Positions 33,025 through 41,285 of a stretch of 64,000 bases of DNA are shown piece after piece (within the stretch, counting starts at the first letter, position 1; every line of letters begins with the position of its first letter). The stretch is from NCBI RefSeq assembly GCF_004345565.1, contig NZ_SLWA01000006.1:310001-374000 (forward strand), in the 5' to 3' direction. Below the pieces are notes generated by a model that made no database searches, was not told the origin of the DNA, and saw only the letters and a list, made by a program, of their open reading frames with translations. Made by a program: the position numbers and the translations under genes. Source of the stretch: Flavobacterium circumlabens. GTDB lineage: Bacteria; Bacteroidota; Bacteroidia; Flavobacteriales; Flavobacteriaceae.

Positions 33025-33534
33025 ATGATAAACTCTGGAAAATATAGTGAATACTATTGGATTGAAATAGTATCTGATAGTTATAATATGGATTCTCTTA
33101 TTTTACTGTTTCCTGAATTTATTATTGATAAATATCTTTCTATTGTTTCATTCGATAGCGACTCGTTCGTACCAACTGATGATGAATTACAAAGAGGTTG
33201 GGTTTACGAAGATGAAATCGCTTATTTCGACAAAGTAACTGCATTTGAATTATCACAAAACTCCCTTTTTGATATTTATGACCAATGGTTGCTTTTTGAT
33301 ACTAAGCAGAGATTTAAATCAATGGATATTTTTGTTAATTATAGTGGCTTTTCAATCGACTTAAACGAATCTCGGGAAATGCTTACATTAAAGGATACCG
33401 AAAGATTTTGGAATCAGATTGAGAAAATAAAACCACAGAAGTTTATTCTAAATGGAGACAAACTAATTTTTGGAACAAATAACCGCATGGAATTTGAAAA
33501 AGTAAAAGCCAGTTGCCAACAATTGTTAGCTTAG
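33025..33534 (+). CDS. Cassette-type gene: soluble hypothetical protein
   Basis: 169 residues, no signal peptide, acidic and aromatic-rich (SEYYWIEIVSDSYNMDSLIL, DSFVPTDDELQRGWVYEDE). No family is recognised. It begins 15 bp after the right end of attC-like site D and is followed by a perfect hairpin (33543-33565), so it may be a cassette that has kept its own terminator. The A+T-rich composition matches the neighbouring cassette genes. Confidence 0.65.
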   Translation: MINSGKYSEYYWIEIVSDSYNMDSLILLFPEFIIDKYLSIVSFDSDSFVPTDDELQRGWVYEDEIAYFDKVTAFELSQNSLFDIYDQWLLFDTKQRFKSMDIFVNYSGFSIDLNESREMLTLKDTERFWNQIEKIKPQKFILNGDKLIFGTNNRMEFEKVKASCQQLLA

Positions 33535-33542
33535 CCTGTGCG

Positions 33543-33565
33543 CTGAATTTTGCTTGAAAATTCAG
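33543..33565 (+). terminator. Hairpin after the 33025 gene
   Basis: CTGAATTTT (33543-33551) and AAAATTCAG (33557-33565) form a perfect 9-bp stem with a 5-nt loop, 9 bp beyond the stop. T-rich sequence (AATTTTTATTTG) follows. It is a probable terminator. Confidence 0.6.
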
Positions 33566-33662
33566 TTAGGAATTTTTATTTGTAATCTTTTATTATAAAT
33601 TTACGCAACTGTCAAAGGGCAAACCGTTAGTTAGAATTCAATAAAAAATCAAAAAAAAAAAT

Positions 33663-35273
33663 ATGAAATCAATTCAATCAATCACTTTTATTTTATTATT
33701 TATAACACAATTAGGTTTTGCACAAAGTAAGAAAGAAAAATTAGAACAACTTTTTGAATTTTACAATCAACAAAATCTATTTAACGGTTCTGTTTTTATT
33801 TCTGAAAAAGGAGAAACTTTACTAAATAAAGGTTATGGATTATCAAATGTAGAGTTAAAAAAGGAAAATAACGCTAACAGTATTTTTCAAATATATTCCA
33901 TTACAAAAACTTTTACAGCAACGGTAATTTTAAAATTAGTAGAAGAAAAAAAACTTTCATTACAGGATAAACTTTCAAAGTTCTATCCGGATTATCCCGA
34001 TGCAAGTGCTATTTCAATTGAAAGTTTGTTAACCCATACCTCTGGAGTATATGACTATACCAGAGGAAATGATATGAAAGACCAAACGGAAAAATCATTT
34101 ATTGAATTTCAAAAAACAAAACCTTTGGATTTTCCAGTTGGAACTGACTGGAGTTATTCTAACTCGGGATATTATTTTCTAGGTTATATAATTCAAAAAG
34201 TTATTGGAATAAGTTACGAAAAAGCAGTGGAAAAATACATATTTAAACCATTGAAAATGAAGCAAAGTGGTTTTGCTTTTAAAAATCTAAAAAGTAAAAA
34301 TAAAGTCACTGGCTATGAGATTTTTTCTGAAAAAGAACAAAAACCATCGATTGTTTATGATCCGCCTATGCCTTTTGCAGCTGGCGGAATATACTCAACT
34401 GTTGAAGATTTAAACAAATATTATAATGGACTAAAAAATTACAAAATTATCTCCAAAAAAACTTTAGAAAAAGCATATACACCTTTCAAAAACAATTATG
34501 GTTATGGTTGGATCACAAAGAAAATGTTTGGAAAAATGACAGTTGGTCATAGTGGTTATGGGGCTGGTTTTTGTAGCAATTTTGTTCAAATTCCCGAAGA
34601 TGATATCTGCATTATACTGCTTACAAATACAGAAAGAGGTTTAGACACGGCCACTTATGCTATTATGAAAACTTTGTATAATTTGTATAATAAAGATTAT
34701 AAAATTCCAATTGTAGCCAACATAAGCTCAGAAACTTTAAAGCAATATGCGGGAACTTATCAGGTAGAAAACAATTTTGTAGTTTACCTTACAATTGAAA
34801 ACAATAAATTAAAATTGCAAAGTGGAAACGGGCCCACAACTATTCTATATCCTGTAAAAGAAAATTTATTTTATGCTGAAGAATTAATGGGTGATGTAAT
34901 TTTTGAAAGAAACGAGACTTCACAAATAGAGTCATTAAATTTTCATGTAGGAAAAGAACTAAAAAAAGCAAAAAAAATATTTCCTTCCTGGGGAATTGTA
35001 GGAACTGCCACGGAAAAAGGCTGGGAAGGTCCTGATGCAAAACTTTTTGAAACTGAAACAAAAGGAATCTGGACAATTAAAAATGTGACTTTAAAAACAG
35101 GAGAGCTTAAATTTCGTTTTAATGACGATTGGACTTTAAATTTTGGAAAAGATAGGAGCGACGGAATAATGCCAAAAGGAAATAGTATAGAAATTTTAGC
35201 AGGCGTTTATGATATTATTTTGGACATAACTGATTACGAAAAACCAAAATACAAAATTTTCAAGAAAAGTTAA
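33663..35273 (+). CDS. Secreted serine hydrolase of the beta-lactamase/D-Ala-D-Ala peptidase (class C) family
   Basis: 536 residues with a signal peptide (about 1-21, ending FAQS). The beta-lactamase fold shows the catalytic triad motifs: SITK (Ser79, Lys82) in IYSITKTFTA, YSN (165-167) in WSYSNSGYY, and HSG within MTVGHSGYGAG in place of KTG. This set is typical of AmpC-like esterases/peptidases rather than true drug-resistance enzymes. A C-terminal region (about 350-536) has beta-rich modules (SSETLKQYAGTYQVENN; later WTIKNVTLKTGELKFRF resembling a carbohydrate- or SusE/F-like domain). It is exported and probably acts on cell-wall or ester substrates. It lies among cassette-like genes but is larger than them. 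Confidence 0.85.
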   Translation: MKSIQSITFILLFITQLGFAQSKKEKLEQLFEFYNQQNLFNGSVFISEKGETLLNKGYGLSNVELKKENNANSIFQIYSITKTFTATVILKLVEEKKLSLQDKLSKFYPDYPDASAISIESLLTHTSGVYDYTRGNDMKDQTEKSFIEFQKTKPLDFPVGTDWSYSNSGYYFLGYIIQKVIGISYEKAVEKYIFKPLKMKQSGFAFKNLKSKNKVTGYEIFSEKEQKPSIVYDPPMPFAAGGIYSTVEDLNKYYNGLKNYKIISKKTLEKAYTPFKNNYGYGWITKKMFGKMTVGHSGYGAGFCSNFVQIPEDDICIILLTNTERGLDTATYAIMKTLYNLYNKDYKIPIVANISSETLKQYAGTYQVENNFVVYLTIENNKLKLQSGNGPTTILYPVKENLFYAEELMGDVIFERNETSQIESLNFHVGKELKKAKKIFPSWGIVGTATEKGWEGPDAKLFETETKGIWTIKNVTLKTGELKFRFNDDWTLNFGKDRSDGIMPKGNSIEILAGVYDIILDITDYEKPKYKIFKKS

Positions 35274-35281
35274 AAAAACAG

Positions 35282-35342
35282 CCTGCAACAGCTAAGGGAT
35301 TCGTTGCCGTGCGCAGCACGAACAATGAAGCCCTTGTTGAAC
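35282..35342 (+). repeat. Diverged attC-like palindrome after the serine hydrolase
   Basis: CCTGCAAC (35282-35289) is followed by AGC, as in the array sites. Then TAAGGGATTCGTTG pairs imperfectly with CAATGAAGCCCTTG across a GTGCGCAGCAC core. GTTGAAC (35336-35342) would be the right box. It is shorter than the others, so its membership is uncertain. Confidence 0.4.
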
Positions 35343-35398
35343 GGAACCGCTGAGATTCCGCAACTATGGGTTTTTCGATAAATGAGTTATAAGAATTA

Positions 35399-35426
35399 CA
35401 AGAGGCTATTGCGCCTCTTTTTTTTT
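35399..35426 (+). terminator. Rho-independent terminator
   Basis: AAGAGGC - TATTGC - GCCTCTT followed by about eight T. It lies about 130 bp after the serine hydrolase stop and is the strongest terminator in the accessory region. Confidence 0.8.
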
Positions 35427-35873
35427 GGAAGTAGTTTCTACTTGGTTTTTTAGTGTTTTCTATCACTTTTAAGCATAAGTTCCCTTACCCCGCTCTCCGA
35501 AGTGTTCTTCTTTACGCTGGGCAAATGTCTGTGACTTTGCGCCATTTTAACAAATATAATTGAAAAAAGAGATTTCATAAAGTCTCTGACTTTAAAACTA
35601 ATTTTCTTAGAATATTTTTCCTGAATGTAAAAAATCCAAGATAATAATAAGAACTAAACGTAAAAAGTCGGGAGACTTTTATCAGGTTTATAATTTCTAA
35701 GAAACAAAAAAATTACACAAAGTCAGCCCCGAAGGCTTTCGGGATTGCGCAGCTTTTCATGAGAACACTTCGAAGAGCGGGTTTTTTGTAATACAGATAT
35801 ACTTTTTTCGGATATACAAAAAAAGCCGGAAGAAAAAATCTTCCGACCATGACTACCAGATTGGGAGCTTTTT
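35427..35873. repeat. Gene-free stretch with large imperfect inverted repeat
   Basis: CCCGCTCTCCGAAGTGTTCT (from about 35493) and AGAACACTTCGAAGAGCGGG (about 35762-35781) are inverted copies with one mismatch in 20, about 270 bp apart. Inside them, GACTTTGCGC and CACAAAGTCAGC also pair roughly, as does AAAAGTCGGGAGACTTTT at about 35660. Just before the next gene, GCCGGAAGAAAAAATCTTCCGAC forms a short hairpin with flanking A/T runs and may be a terminator of the minus-strand gene. Confidence 0.6.
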
Positions 35874-37373
35874 TTATTCTTTAAATAAAAGAACTTTGTA
35901 ATATTCTTTGTTATCAGTTTCTACCAACCATATTCCCTGATCAGAAAAAATGGTTTCAAAATAAACTGCATTTCCCTTACTTGGAATAGTTTTTAAATAG
36001 CTATCCATCGTTGGACTAAGATCCATCGCAACAAATGAAACAGGTGAAAATGCTTTATTCTTCAAACCTTCTTTGTCATATGTATTATTAACAAACGCCC
36101 TCGTTCTAGCAAAACTTGTCGTATTATTATAATTTACTCTATTCATTTTTAATACATTACCAGAAGTTTTATCAATGACAGCATAATTAGAAAACTCAGT
36201 AGCTTCATTTACAGAATTAGTAAAAAGAAGTTTTCCATTGTATCCAAATAAATTAAGCTTGAAGCTCAAACCACAACATACATCTTCAAAATATTTATCT
36301 TTGAGTGGATTAATAGATTCCCATATTTTATTTCCGTCTTTATCAAACTTAAAAATATAAAATCCAACAGGGTCAAAACCTTTATGAATTTTAGATTTTT
36401 TGTTGGTATAGATTCCATACACATACATATCACCATTATTAGAATCTTCGTAATAATTATTGACTGCCTGTACATCCCAAACAAAATTGTCAACATAACC
36501 AGCACCACAGGAAGATAAAACAAAAAAGTTGTCCTTTAAATTTAATTTCAGCGCTACATCCTTTATCTTCTTACCTTGAATATCATAAGTAGTTTTATAA
36601 ATAGTAGTTTCATTTTGTTCTGTTGAAAGTGATTTTGTGACCATATCAAAAGTATCATTCGCTTTTAGCCGACAACTAAAAGTCACTCCATGCATTGATT
36701 CTATTAATGAATTTCCTTTTAACAAATCTAATTTAGGAGTTTCTAATTTTACTCTGTTTTTTTGGTTGGATTTTAAATCAAAAACCTCTAAATAAAGTTC
36801 ATCTTTCTCAAAATTAATCTTGTCCTTACCTTTCTGATTTGTAAAACCCAAATCATAAAAATCATTAAAAGAACTAAAAAAAAGGCTATTAAAAAAAAGA
36901 CGATCAAAAGACTCCCAAGCTCTAGCTGTAAAATTATTATTACTATTTATAAATCCAAAATAATTGCTGTTACTATTTTTAATGTCATCCTTCTTAATAC
37001 TACCATTATAAACATTATCTAAATAATATTTTAGATCTGATTTAGTTGATATTTTATCTCCTCCATAGGCTTTAAAAGAATTTTCAGTTACCGAAAATGT
37101 ACAATTGGCTAATTTTTCACTTTCAAACAAAGTAGATTTAGTGCCGTTTTCATCAAAACTATAAGCAGATTTTGTCATAAAAAAGATGGTTTCATAATCC
37201 ACAACACCTATAGGCAATGTTTCCCCTTTAAAAATTACAAACTTTTTTGAGTTAGGAAGATATCTAAATCCCGTAGGCTCATTTTTCTTTTCATACTGTT
37301 CCTCAACAATAACAGTTTGCGCAGACAAATAAGTAGAAGTAAATAAGGAAAGACAAAGTAGTATTCTTTTCAT
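35874..37373 (-). CDS. Secreted protein of unknown function
   Basis: 499 residues with a Sec signal (MKRILLCLSLFTSTYLSAQ). The mature protein is beta-rich with many Asn/Tyr/Lys residues (KKFVIFKGETLPIGVVDYET; YVYGIYTNKKSKIHKGFDPV; FYIFKFDKDGNKIWESINP). The last pattern looks like a WD/PQQ-type blade, so a propeller-like fold is possible. No sorting domain is seen at the C-terminus, so it is periplasmic or loosely surface-associated. It is the only long minus-strand gene inside the accessory region, which breaks the otherwise one-way array. Confidence 0.7.
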   Translation of the reverse strand: MKRILLCLSLFTSTYLSAQTVIVEEQYEKKNEPTGFRYLPNSKKFVIFKGETLPIGVVDYETIFFMTKSAYSFDENGTKSTLFESEKLANCTFSVTENSFKAYGGDKISTKSDLKYYLDNVYNGSIKKDDIKNSNSNYFGFINSNNNFTARAWESFDRLFFNSLFFSSFNDFYDLGFTNQKGKDKINFEKDELYLEVFDLKSNQKNRVKLETPKLDLLKGNSLIESMHGVTFSCRLKANDTFDMVTKSLSTEQNETTIYKTTYDIQGKKIKDVALKLNLKDNFFVLSSCGAGYVDNFVWDVQAVNNYYEDSNNGDMYVYGIYTNKKSKIHKGFDPVGFYIFKFDKDGNKIWESINPLKDKYFEDVCCGLSFKLNLFGYNGKLLFTNSVNEATEFSNYAVIDKTSGNVLKMNRVNYNNTTSFARTRAFVNNTYDKEGLKNKAFSPVSFVAMDLSPTMDSYLKTIPSKGNAVYFETIFSDQGIWLVETDNKEYYKVLLFKE

Positions 37374-37831
37374 AAATTTTGTTTTGGATTAAAATTTAAG
37401 CCAAATGTAGAATAAAATTTAACAGAGAAAATCATGTAGAGAAATTAATAAGTACTTAATCTCATTATATTATTCGTATTTTTAAAAATTAATAAAATCT
37501 AAATTAATATCACCATGAACACCATTTAGTATTTGGATTCTTCATTTTTATGTCTTCATTTTTTACCGTAAAACAACAATCATCTGTTGTAATCGAAAGA
37601 TTTGGTAAGGCTAGTGCCAGTATCCGGATTCGAAATAGGTAATTTGCTTTATTCGTTCCCCCTTCCCTATTTCTGTTGCTGTCGTTGATGGCTATTGAAA
37701 ATTCGCATTTTTATTTTTTACTCTTTTTTTGAAATTTTATTCGGCAATGAGAGCAGGTGCTTTTTTGTTTCATTAGGGCCGTTTTCAATATTTCAAGGTT
37801 CATTTCTGACATTTTTTTATTCGTCTAAAGA
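37374..37831. other. Intergenic stretch with a possible 33-residue CxxC mini-ORF
   Basis: Mostly AT-rich spacer with no recognised element. On the minus strand 37812-37711 could encode a 33-residue peptide with QKSTCSHCRIKF (a CxxC pair), starting MSEMNLEIL. It may be a zinc-binding mini-protein or a gene remnant. I do not call it a gene. Repeat copy 2 begins at 37832. Confidence 0.35.
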
Positions 37832-38377
37832 GCCGCAGTATGCTATGTTTTGTTTCATGAGTATAAAAAAGTGAGTGTCCGGCAAAAGCAAGGCTCTGCT
37901 TAAAAATACAACCCGGACGGGTGGAGATTTTTTGGCAGGACCTGAAAGACCACAGCCTTGCTATGGCGTTAAGAACACGGAGTTACCTTTGCTCCTGAAA
38001 TAAGACAAAAGCATACGGGATTTTGATCAGAAAAGATAAAGGGAAGCAATTGACATACTGTGGATAACAGCAGTCAGGAAGAAAAAACAGGCAACCCCGG
38101 GGATGAATTCCAAAAGATGGCCCTGCAAGTTAAAGGCCGCTGCATCTTAGCTCTGCAGAAAAATACTTTAAAAAGCTACAGGCAATTAGCTGATTTTCAA
38201 ATATAGTAAAAACCGCAGGAGGACAAGTACAATAACTGATTCACAGTGCTTCACAATTAAGAGATTTGGCATATTATTCTTATATTCGCTTAAAAAATCT
38301 TGCGAAGTGCATAAAGCCAAACTAAAAAAAGTCCTATTGGTGCCATTTTATGGCTGTTATAAATTAATTAGTAGCCA
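37832..38377. repeat. Long noncoding direct repeat, copy 2
   Basis: A diverged copy of 28181-28580 in the same orientation, about 9.65 kb away. It has the GTGAGTGTCCGGCAAAAGCA block, GGGTGGAGATTTTTTGGCA, AAAAGCATACGGG and TGCCATTTTATGG. It is about 150 bp longer because of extra sequence near 38115-38250. It ends 15 bp before a plus-strand cassette-like gene. Confidence 0.75.
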
Positions 38378-38392
38378 TTTTAAACTCAAGAA

Positions 38393-38893
38393 ATGAGAAT
38401 CAACTTAGCAAGAATTGTATTATTTACTTTCATCCTAAATGCACAATTTCTTTGCGCGCAGAATGATAATTTTGACATAGGGAAATTAAAGAATGAAGAT
38501 AAGCAACTCCTCAGTGAGTATTGGATTAATTTTAAAAACGCTGTAAACACAAAAGATAAAGTCGCACTTTCTTCTTTAATAAAGTTCCCTCTAATTTGCG
38601 ATTATTGCCAAGGGGTTGGATCAAAACAACTTAATGTAAAAATTTTAAAAAACCAATTTGAGAAAAAGTATTTTGAAATTTTTCTTGACCCCAAATTAAT
38701 TAAACGAATAAATAATACTCAAGATATATTTTCAATTTTGATAGAGACTTGCGATGCTACAGGAAAAAAATGTATTTTAAATTTCGGATATGGTTCAATA
38801 GAGCCTTCTAAAATTTCAGAAGGTCGACAACACTTCTTTTCTTTAGAAAAAATAAAGAATAAATATTATATAACATCAGCGTGGACAATATAA
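38393..38893 (+). CDS. Cassette-type gene: secreted small protein, unknown
   Basis: 166 residues. A signal peptide (about 1-22, VLFTFILNAQFLCAQ) is followed by a globular domain beginning KLKNEDKQLLSEYWINFKNA. That and the FPLICDYC segment resemble NTF2/SnoaL-type small secreted proteins, but the match is loose. There are four Cys in the mature protein, so disulfides are possible. It ends 8 bp before attC-like site E and starts right after repeat copy 2, so the left end of its cassette cannot be defined. Confidence 0.7.
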   Translation: MRINLARIVLFTFILNAQFLCAQNDNFDIGKLKNEDKQLLSEYWINFKNAVNTKDKVALSSLIKFPLICDYCQGVGSKQLNVKILKNQFEKKYFEIFLDPKLIKRINNTQDIFSILIETCDATGKKCILNFGYGSIEPSKISEGRQHFFSLEKIKNKYYITSAWTI

Positions 38894-38901
38894 AAAAAGG
38901 C

Positions 38902-39058
38902 TACTAACAAACGTTACAAGCAATTTGGGCAATTGGCTTAATGGGAAATGGTTTTGTATTTGGGAAGATTTACTTCGTCTATTCGCTTTGCTCGGGTGGC
39001 AAATCCGAAAACAGGGCTTAATTGCTCCCAAACCCGCTGTAGTACCAAGAGGTTATGC
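38902..39058 (+). repeat. attC-like site E
   Basis: Left box TACTAAC (38902-38908), right box GTTATGC (39052-39058). The body is the standard family: CAATTTGGGCAATTGGCTTAAT on the left, then CAAATCCGAAAACAGGGC and CCCAAACCCGCTGTAGTACC on the right. It is nearly identical in the centre to site F, including TTCGTCTATTCGCTTTGCTC. Confidence 0.75.
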
Positions 39059-39098
39059 GTCATGTTGGACTAACTATAATAAAGAAATAAAAATAGAA

Positions 39099-39533
39099 AT
39101 GACTAACGGAAATACTCTATTAATTGCATTTGGAATTGTAATTCTGAATATTATTATAGACCATCTATTCGCTCCAATAGGATTGATATTGACTCCTATA
39201 ATTTTAATCATAGTTTCATTTCTAATAGCTTTCCAGACCTATAAAATTAAACCTATATGGAAAAGCATTTTGACTTTTGGACTTGTCGCATTACATGATA
39301 TTGGAATAAAATTATATGGTGGAGGTTCTCATGATATTGAAGGACAATTATGGGTTCACATGTTATTGTTCATTGGATTGTTTCCGACATTTGGAATTTT
39401 ACTGACATCAATTTTACGAGATGGAAATGAAAGTGTTTTAAATTTAGTTATTTCCGCACTAATCTTTCCAATACTTATTTTTACTTATCTTCATTTTTTT
39501 AGTGAACTTGGAATTGGAAGACACTATTGGTAA
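39099..39533 (+). CDS. Cassette gene 3: five-helix membrane protein, unknown
   Basis: 144 residues from ATG 39099. A longer reading from 38925 is open only because it translates the attC-like site and is rejected. Five hydrophobic helices cover the protein (LLIAFGIVILNIIIDHLF; LILTPIILIIVSFLIAF; ILTFGLVALHDIGI; MLLFIGLFPTFGILLTSI; LVISALIFPILIFTYLHFF), with no soluble domain. The cassette ends are perfect 15-bp complements: GTTATGCGTCATGTT (39052-39066) and AACATGACGCATAAC (39550-39564). It is an inner-membrane protein of unknown role. Confidence 0.78.
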   Translation: MTNGNTLLIAFGIVILNIIIDHLFAPIGLILTPIILIIVSFLIAFQTYKIKPIWKSILTFGLVALHDIGIKLYGGGSHDIEGQLWVHMLLFIGLFPTFGILLTSILRDGNESVLNLVISALIFPILIFTYLHFFSELGIGRHYW

Positions 39534-39557
39534 GATTGGAATAAATAAAAACATGAC

Positions 39558-39716
39558 GCATAACAGCCACTACCACGGATTTGGGCAATAGGCTTAATAG
39601 AAAATTGGTTTTGCATTTGGGATGATTTACTTCGTCTATTCGCTTTGCTCGGGTGGCAAATCCGAAAATAGGGCTTAATTTAGTACCAAACCCGCTGCAG
39701 TACCAAGACGTTCGCA
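39558..39716 (+). repeat. attC-like site F
   Basis: Left box GCATAAC (39558-39564), then AGC; right box GTTCGCA (39710-39716). Inner arms CGGATTTGG (39576-39584) and CCAAACCCG (39686-39694) match at 8 of 9. GGCTTAAT and GGGCTTAATT words lie inside. It is the clearest example of the main family. Confidence 0.78.
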
Positions 39717-39758
39717 GCTATTGTGAAAAAAACTTAATTCGAACAAGAACTGATTTAT

Positions 39759-40331
39759 ATGAAATCATTAAAATTACTAATCTTCGTTTTCTTAACTATT
39801 TTATCATTTAACATTTTAAATGCGCAACAGAATGTAAAACTTAATTTTAAAAGAATTGAACTAGCATATTATGAAGTAAATGGAAACCCATCAAAAATTA
39901 ACGTTACAGATTATGCACAAATAAATGAATACGGAATTGTTACTGTTCATTTAAATGGTAACAATGGATTAAAATTTTACCGGTACCAATTATCAAATGA
40001 ACTTATGAGCCAAATTAATTCACTAATGATTGGTAAAGATTCTTTAAAAAAACAATTGGTTAAAACTAAAATGGCCCCTGGAAAACATTATGCGGGAGGT
40101 TATAATTTTATTGCTTTCGACAATGAACAATTGTGTTTTGTAGAACCATATATGTCAAAAGCATTTAATCTTATTTTTAATCAATTAGAAGATATAATAT
40201 TAAAACAATCTGAAAATACAGAAATTGATAATCCAAAATTCAGACTTAAAGAAATAGAAAAGCGAGTTCTGATTGAACATAAAAAATCTAATTATTTACC
40301 AAAAATTGGTCGGCCACCAAGTATGAAATAA
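39759..40331 (+). CDS. Cassette gene 4: secreted protein, unknown
   Basis: 190 residues with a signal peptide (LLIFVFLTILSFNILNAQ). The mature part has strands such as GIVTVHLNGNNGLKFYRYQL and YAGGYNFIAFDNEQLCFVEP, then a Lys/Glu-rich C-terminal helix. It ends LPKIGRPPSMK; the same IGRPPS is near the end of the unrelated-looking protein at 20979-21419. Cassette ends match only in part (GTTCGCAGCT at 39710 against CTGGTAAC at 40340-40347). Confidence 0.72.
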   Translation: MKSLKLLIFVFLTILSFNILNAQQNVKLNFKRIELAYYEVNGNPSKINVTDYAQINEYGIVTVHLNGNNGLKFYRYQLSNELMSQINSLMIGKDSLKKQLVKTKMAPGKHYAGGYNFIAFDNEQLCFVEPYMSKAFNLIFNQLEDIILKQSENTEIDNPKFRLKEIEKRVLIEHKKSNYLPKIGRPPSMK

Positions 40332-40340
40332 TAAAACATC

Positions 40341-40467
40341 TGGTAACAGCTACAGCAACGGATGTGTGCAATTGGCTTAATGGGAAGCTGGCTTTCTAAA
40401 TGATTGGCAAATAATAAGCATGGGGCTTAATTTAGTCCAAACCAGCAGTAGCACGAGAACGTTAGGC
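40341..40467 (+). repeat. attC-like site G
   Basis: Left box TGGTAAC (40341-40347), then AGC; right box GTTAGGC (40461-40467), which fits the classical GTTRRRY consensus exactly. GCTACAGC on the left pairs with GCAGTAGC on the right. Loop words TTGGCTTAATGGG and GGGGCTTAATTTAGT are present. The loop is shorter than in E and F. Confidence 0.75.
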
Positions 40468-40525
40468 GTCAGTTTACTGCAACAGAGTACCAAAAAAAAT
40501 AGAAATTTACAAACTTTAAATAAAA

Positions 40526-41107
40526 ATGTTATTAAGGTTTAAGGAGCAAATTATTGAAGATTTTCTAATTCCCTCATTTACTTTAAACGAGGGCGAAATT
40601 GTTATTATTGAAATTCCTAACGGTGTTGAATTTCAAAAAATCTCATTAAGATTAATTGAAATTATAACCGAATTATGTTCAGAGATCAAGTATGCAGAAC
40701 ATTTTAAAGAAAATTCATTTTTAAATAAATTGTTTCCAGTAACAATTGGTGGATATTTAAAAGGATGCAATGAAAATTCAATTTACAAGAATAAAATATA
40801 CGAGATTGAATGGATTAAGCCTAAAATCAAAGTTAATTCAATTGCGGGCAGATATAGAAGATTGCTATCATTGTATAAAACATTGACATTTACAAAAAAC
40901 ATTATAATAGATTTAGTTGGTGTTGACCCGTTTGGAGGCGTTGAAATTTTTAAAATATTAAAACAAAACCGAACGGAAAATGGGAGCGTAATTTTATTTG
41001 ACTCCTGCAATGAATTTGAAAAAGATTGCACAAATTTCATTAGAGCAAAATACATGGGAACTGATGAAAAATATAAGGATTATAACGAAACGATGGCTGA
41101 TAAATAA
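40526..41107 (+). CDS. Cassette gene 5: soluble hypothetical protein
   Basis: 193 residues, no signal peptide. GEIVIIEIPNGVEFQKISLR at the start recalls the first strand and loop of ABC-type ATPases, but there is no Walker A (GxGKS/T) and no Walker B, so nucleotide binding is doubtful. NIIIDLVGVDPFGGVEIFKI and NGSVILFDSCNEFEKDC follow. It could be an inactive ATPase-like domain or an unrelated alpha/beta protein. Cassette ends GTTAGGCGTC (40461) and GAACGCATAAC (41114-41124) match at 9 of 11. Confidence 0.68.
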   Translation: MLLRFKEQIIEDFLIPSFTLNEGEIVIIEIPNGVEFQKISLRLIEIITELCSEIKYAEHFKENSFLNKLFPVTIGGYLKGCNENSIYKNKIYEIEWIKPKIKVNSIAGRYRRLLSLYKTLTFTKNIIIDLVGVDPFGGVEIFKILKQNRTENGSVILFDSCNEFEKDCTNFIRAKYMGTDEKYKDYNETMADK

Positions 41108-41117
41108 AAAACCGAAC

Positions 41118-41239
41118 GCATAACAACGGATTTGGCAACTAGCTTGATTTGAAGTTGGTTTTGTATCAGAAAGATTTAGCAAATCCGAAAATGGGGCTTA
41201 ATTTAGTACCAAACCCGCTGCAGTACCAGAACCTTACCA
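41118..41239 (+). repeat. attC-like site H
   Basis: Left box GCATAAC (41118-41124), right box CTTACCA (41233-41239), where the usual G is C. Arms CGGATTTGG and CCAAACCCG pair as in site F. AGTACCAGAAC precedes the right box. At 122 bp it is the shortest intact site. Confidence 0.72.
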
Positions 41240-41285
41240 GCAATTGTAACGCAGAATCAAGAATCTAACGCAATTTTTAATCAAT

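Noticed and set aside
33663..35273. Antibiotic-resistance beta-lactamase
   Set aside because: It has SxxK and YxN but HSG in place of KTG and a long extra C-terminal part, which fits esterase/peptidase relatives better.
38925..39098. N-terminal extension of cassette gene 3
   Set aside because: This in-frame stretch is a translation of the attC-like palindrome; the same DNA recurs between other genes where it is not coding. The ATG at 39099 is the likely start.
40526..41107. ABC-transporter ATPase
   Set aside because: The first strand looks similar, but Walker A, Walker B and the signature motif are missing.
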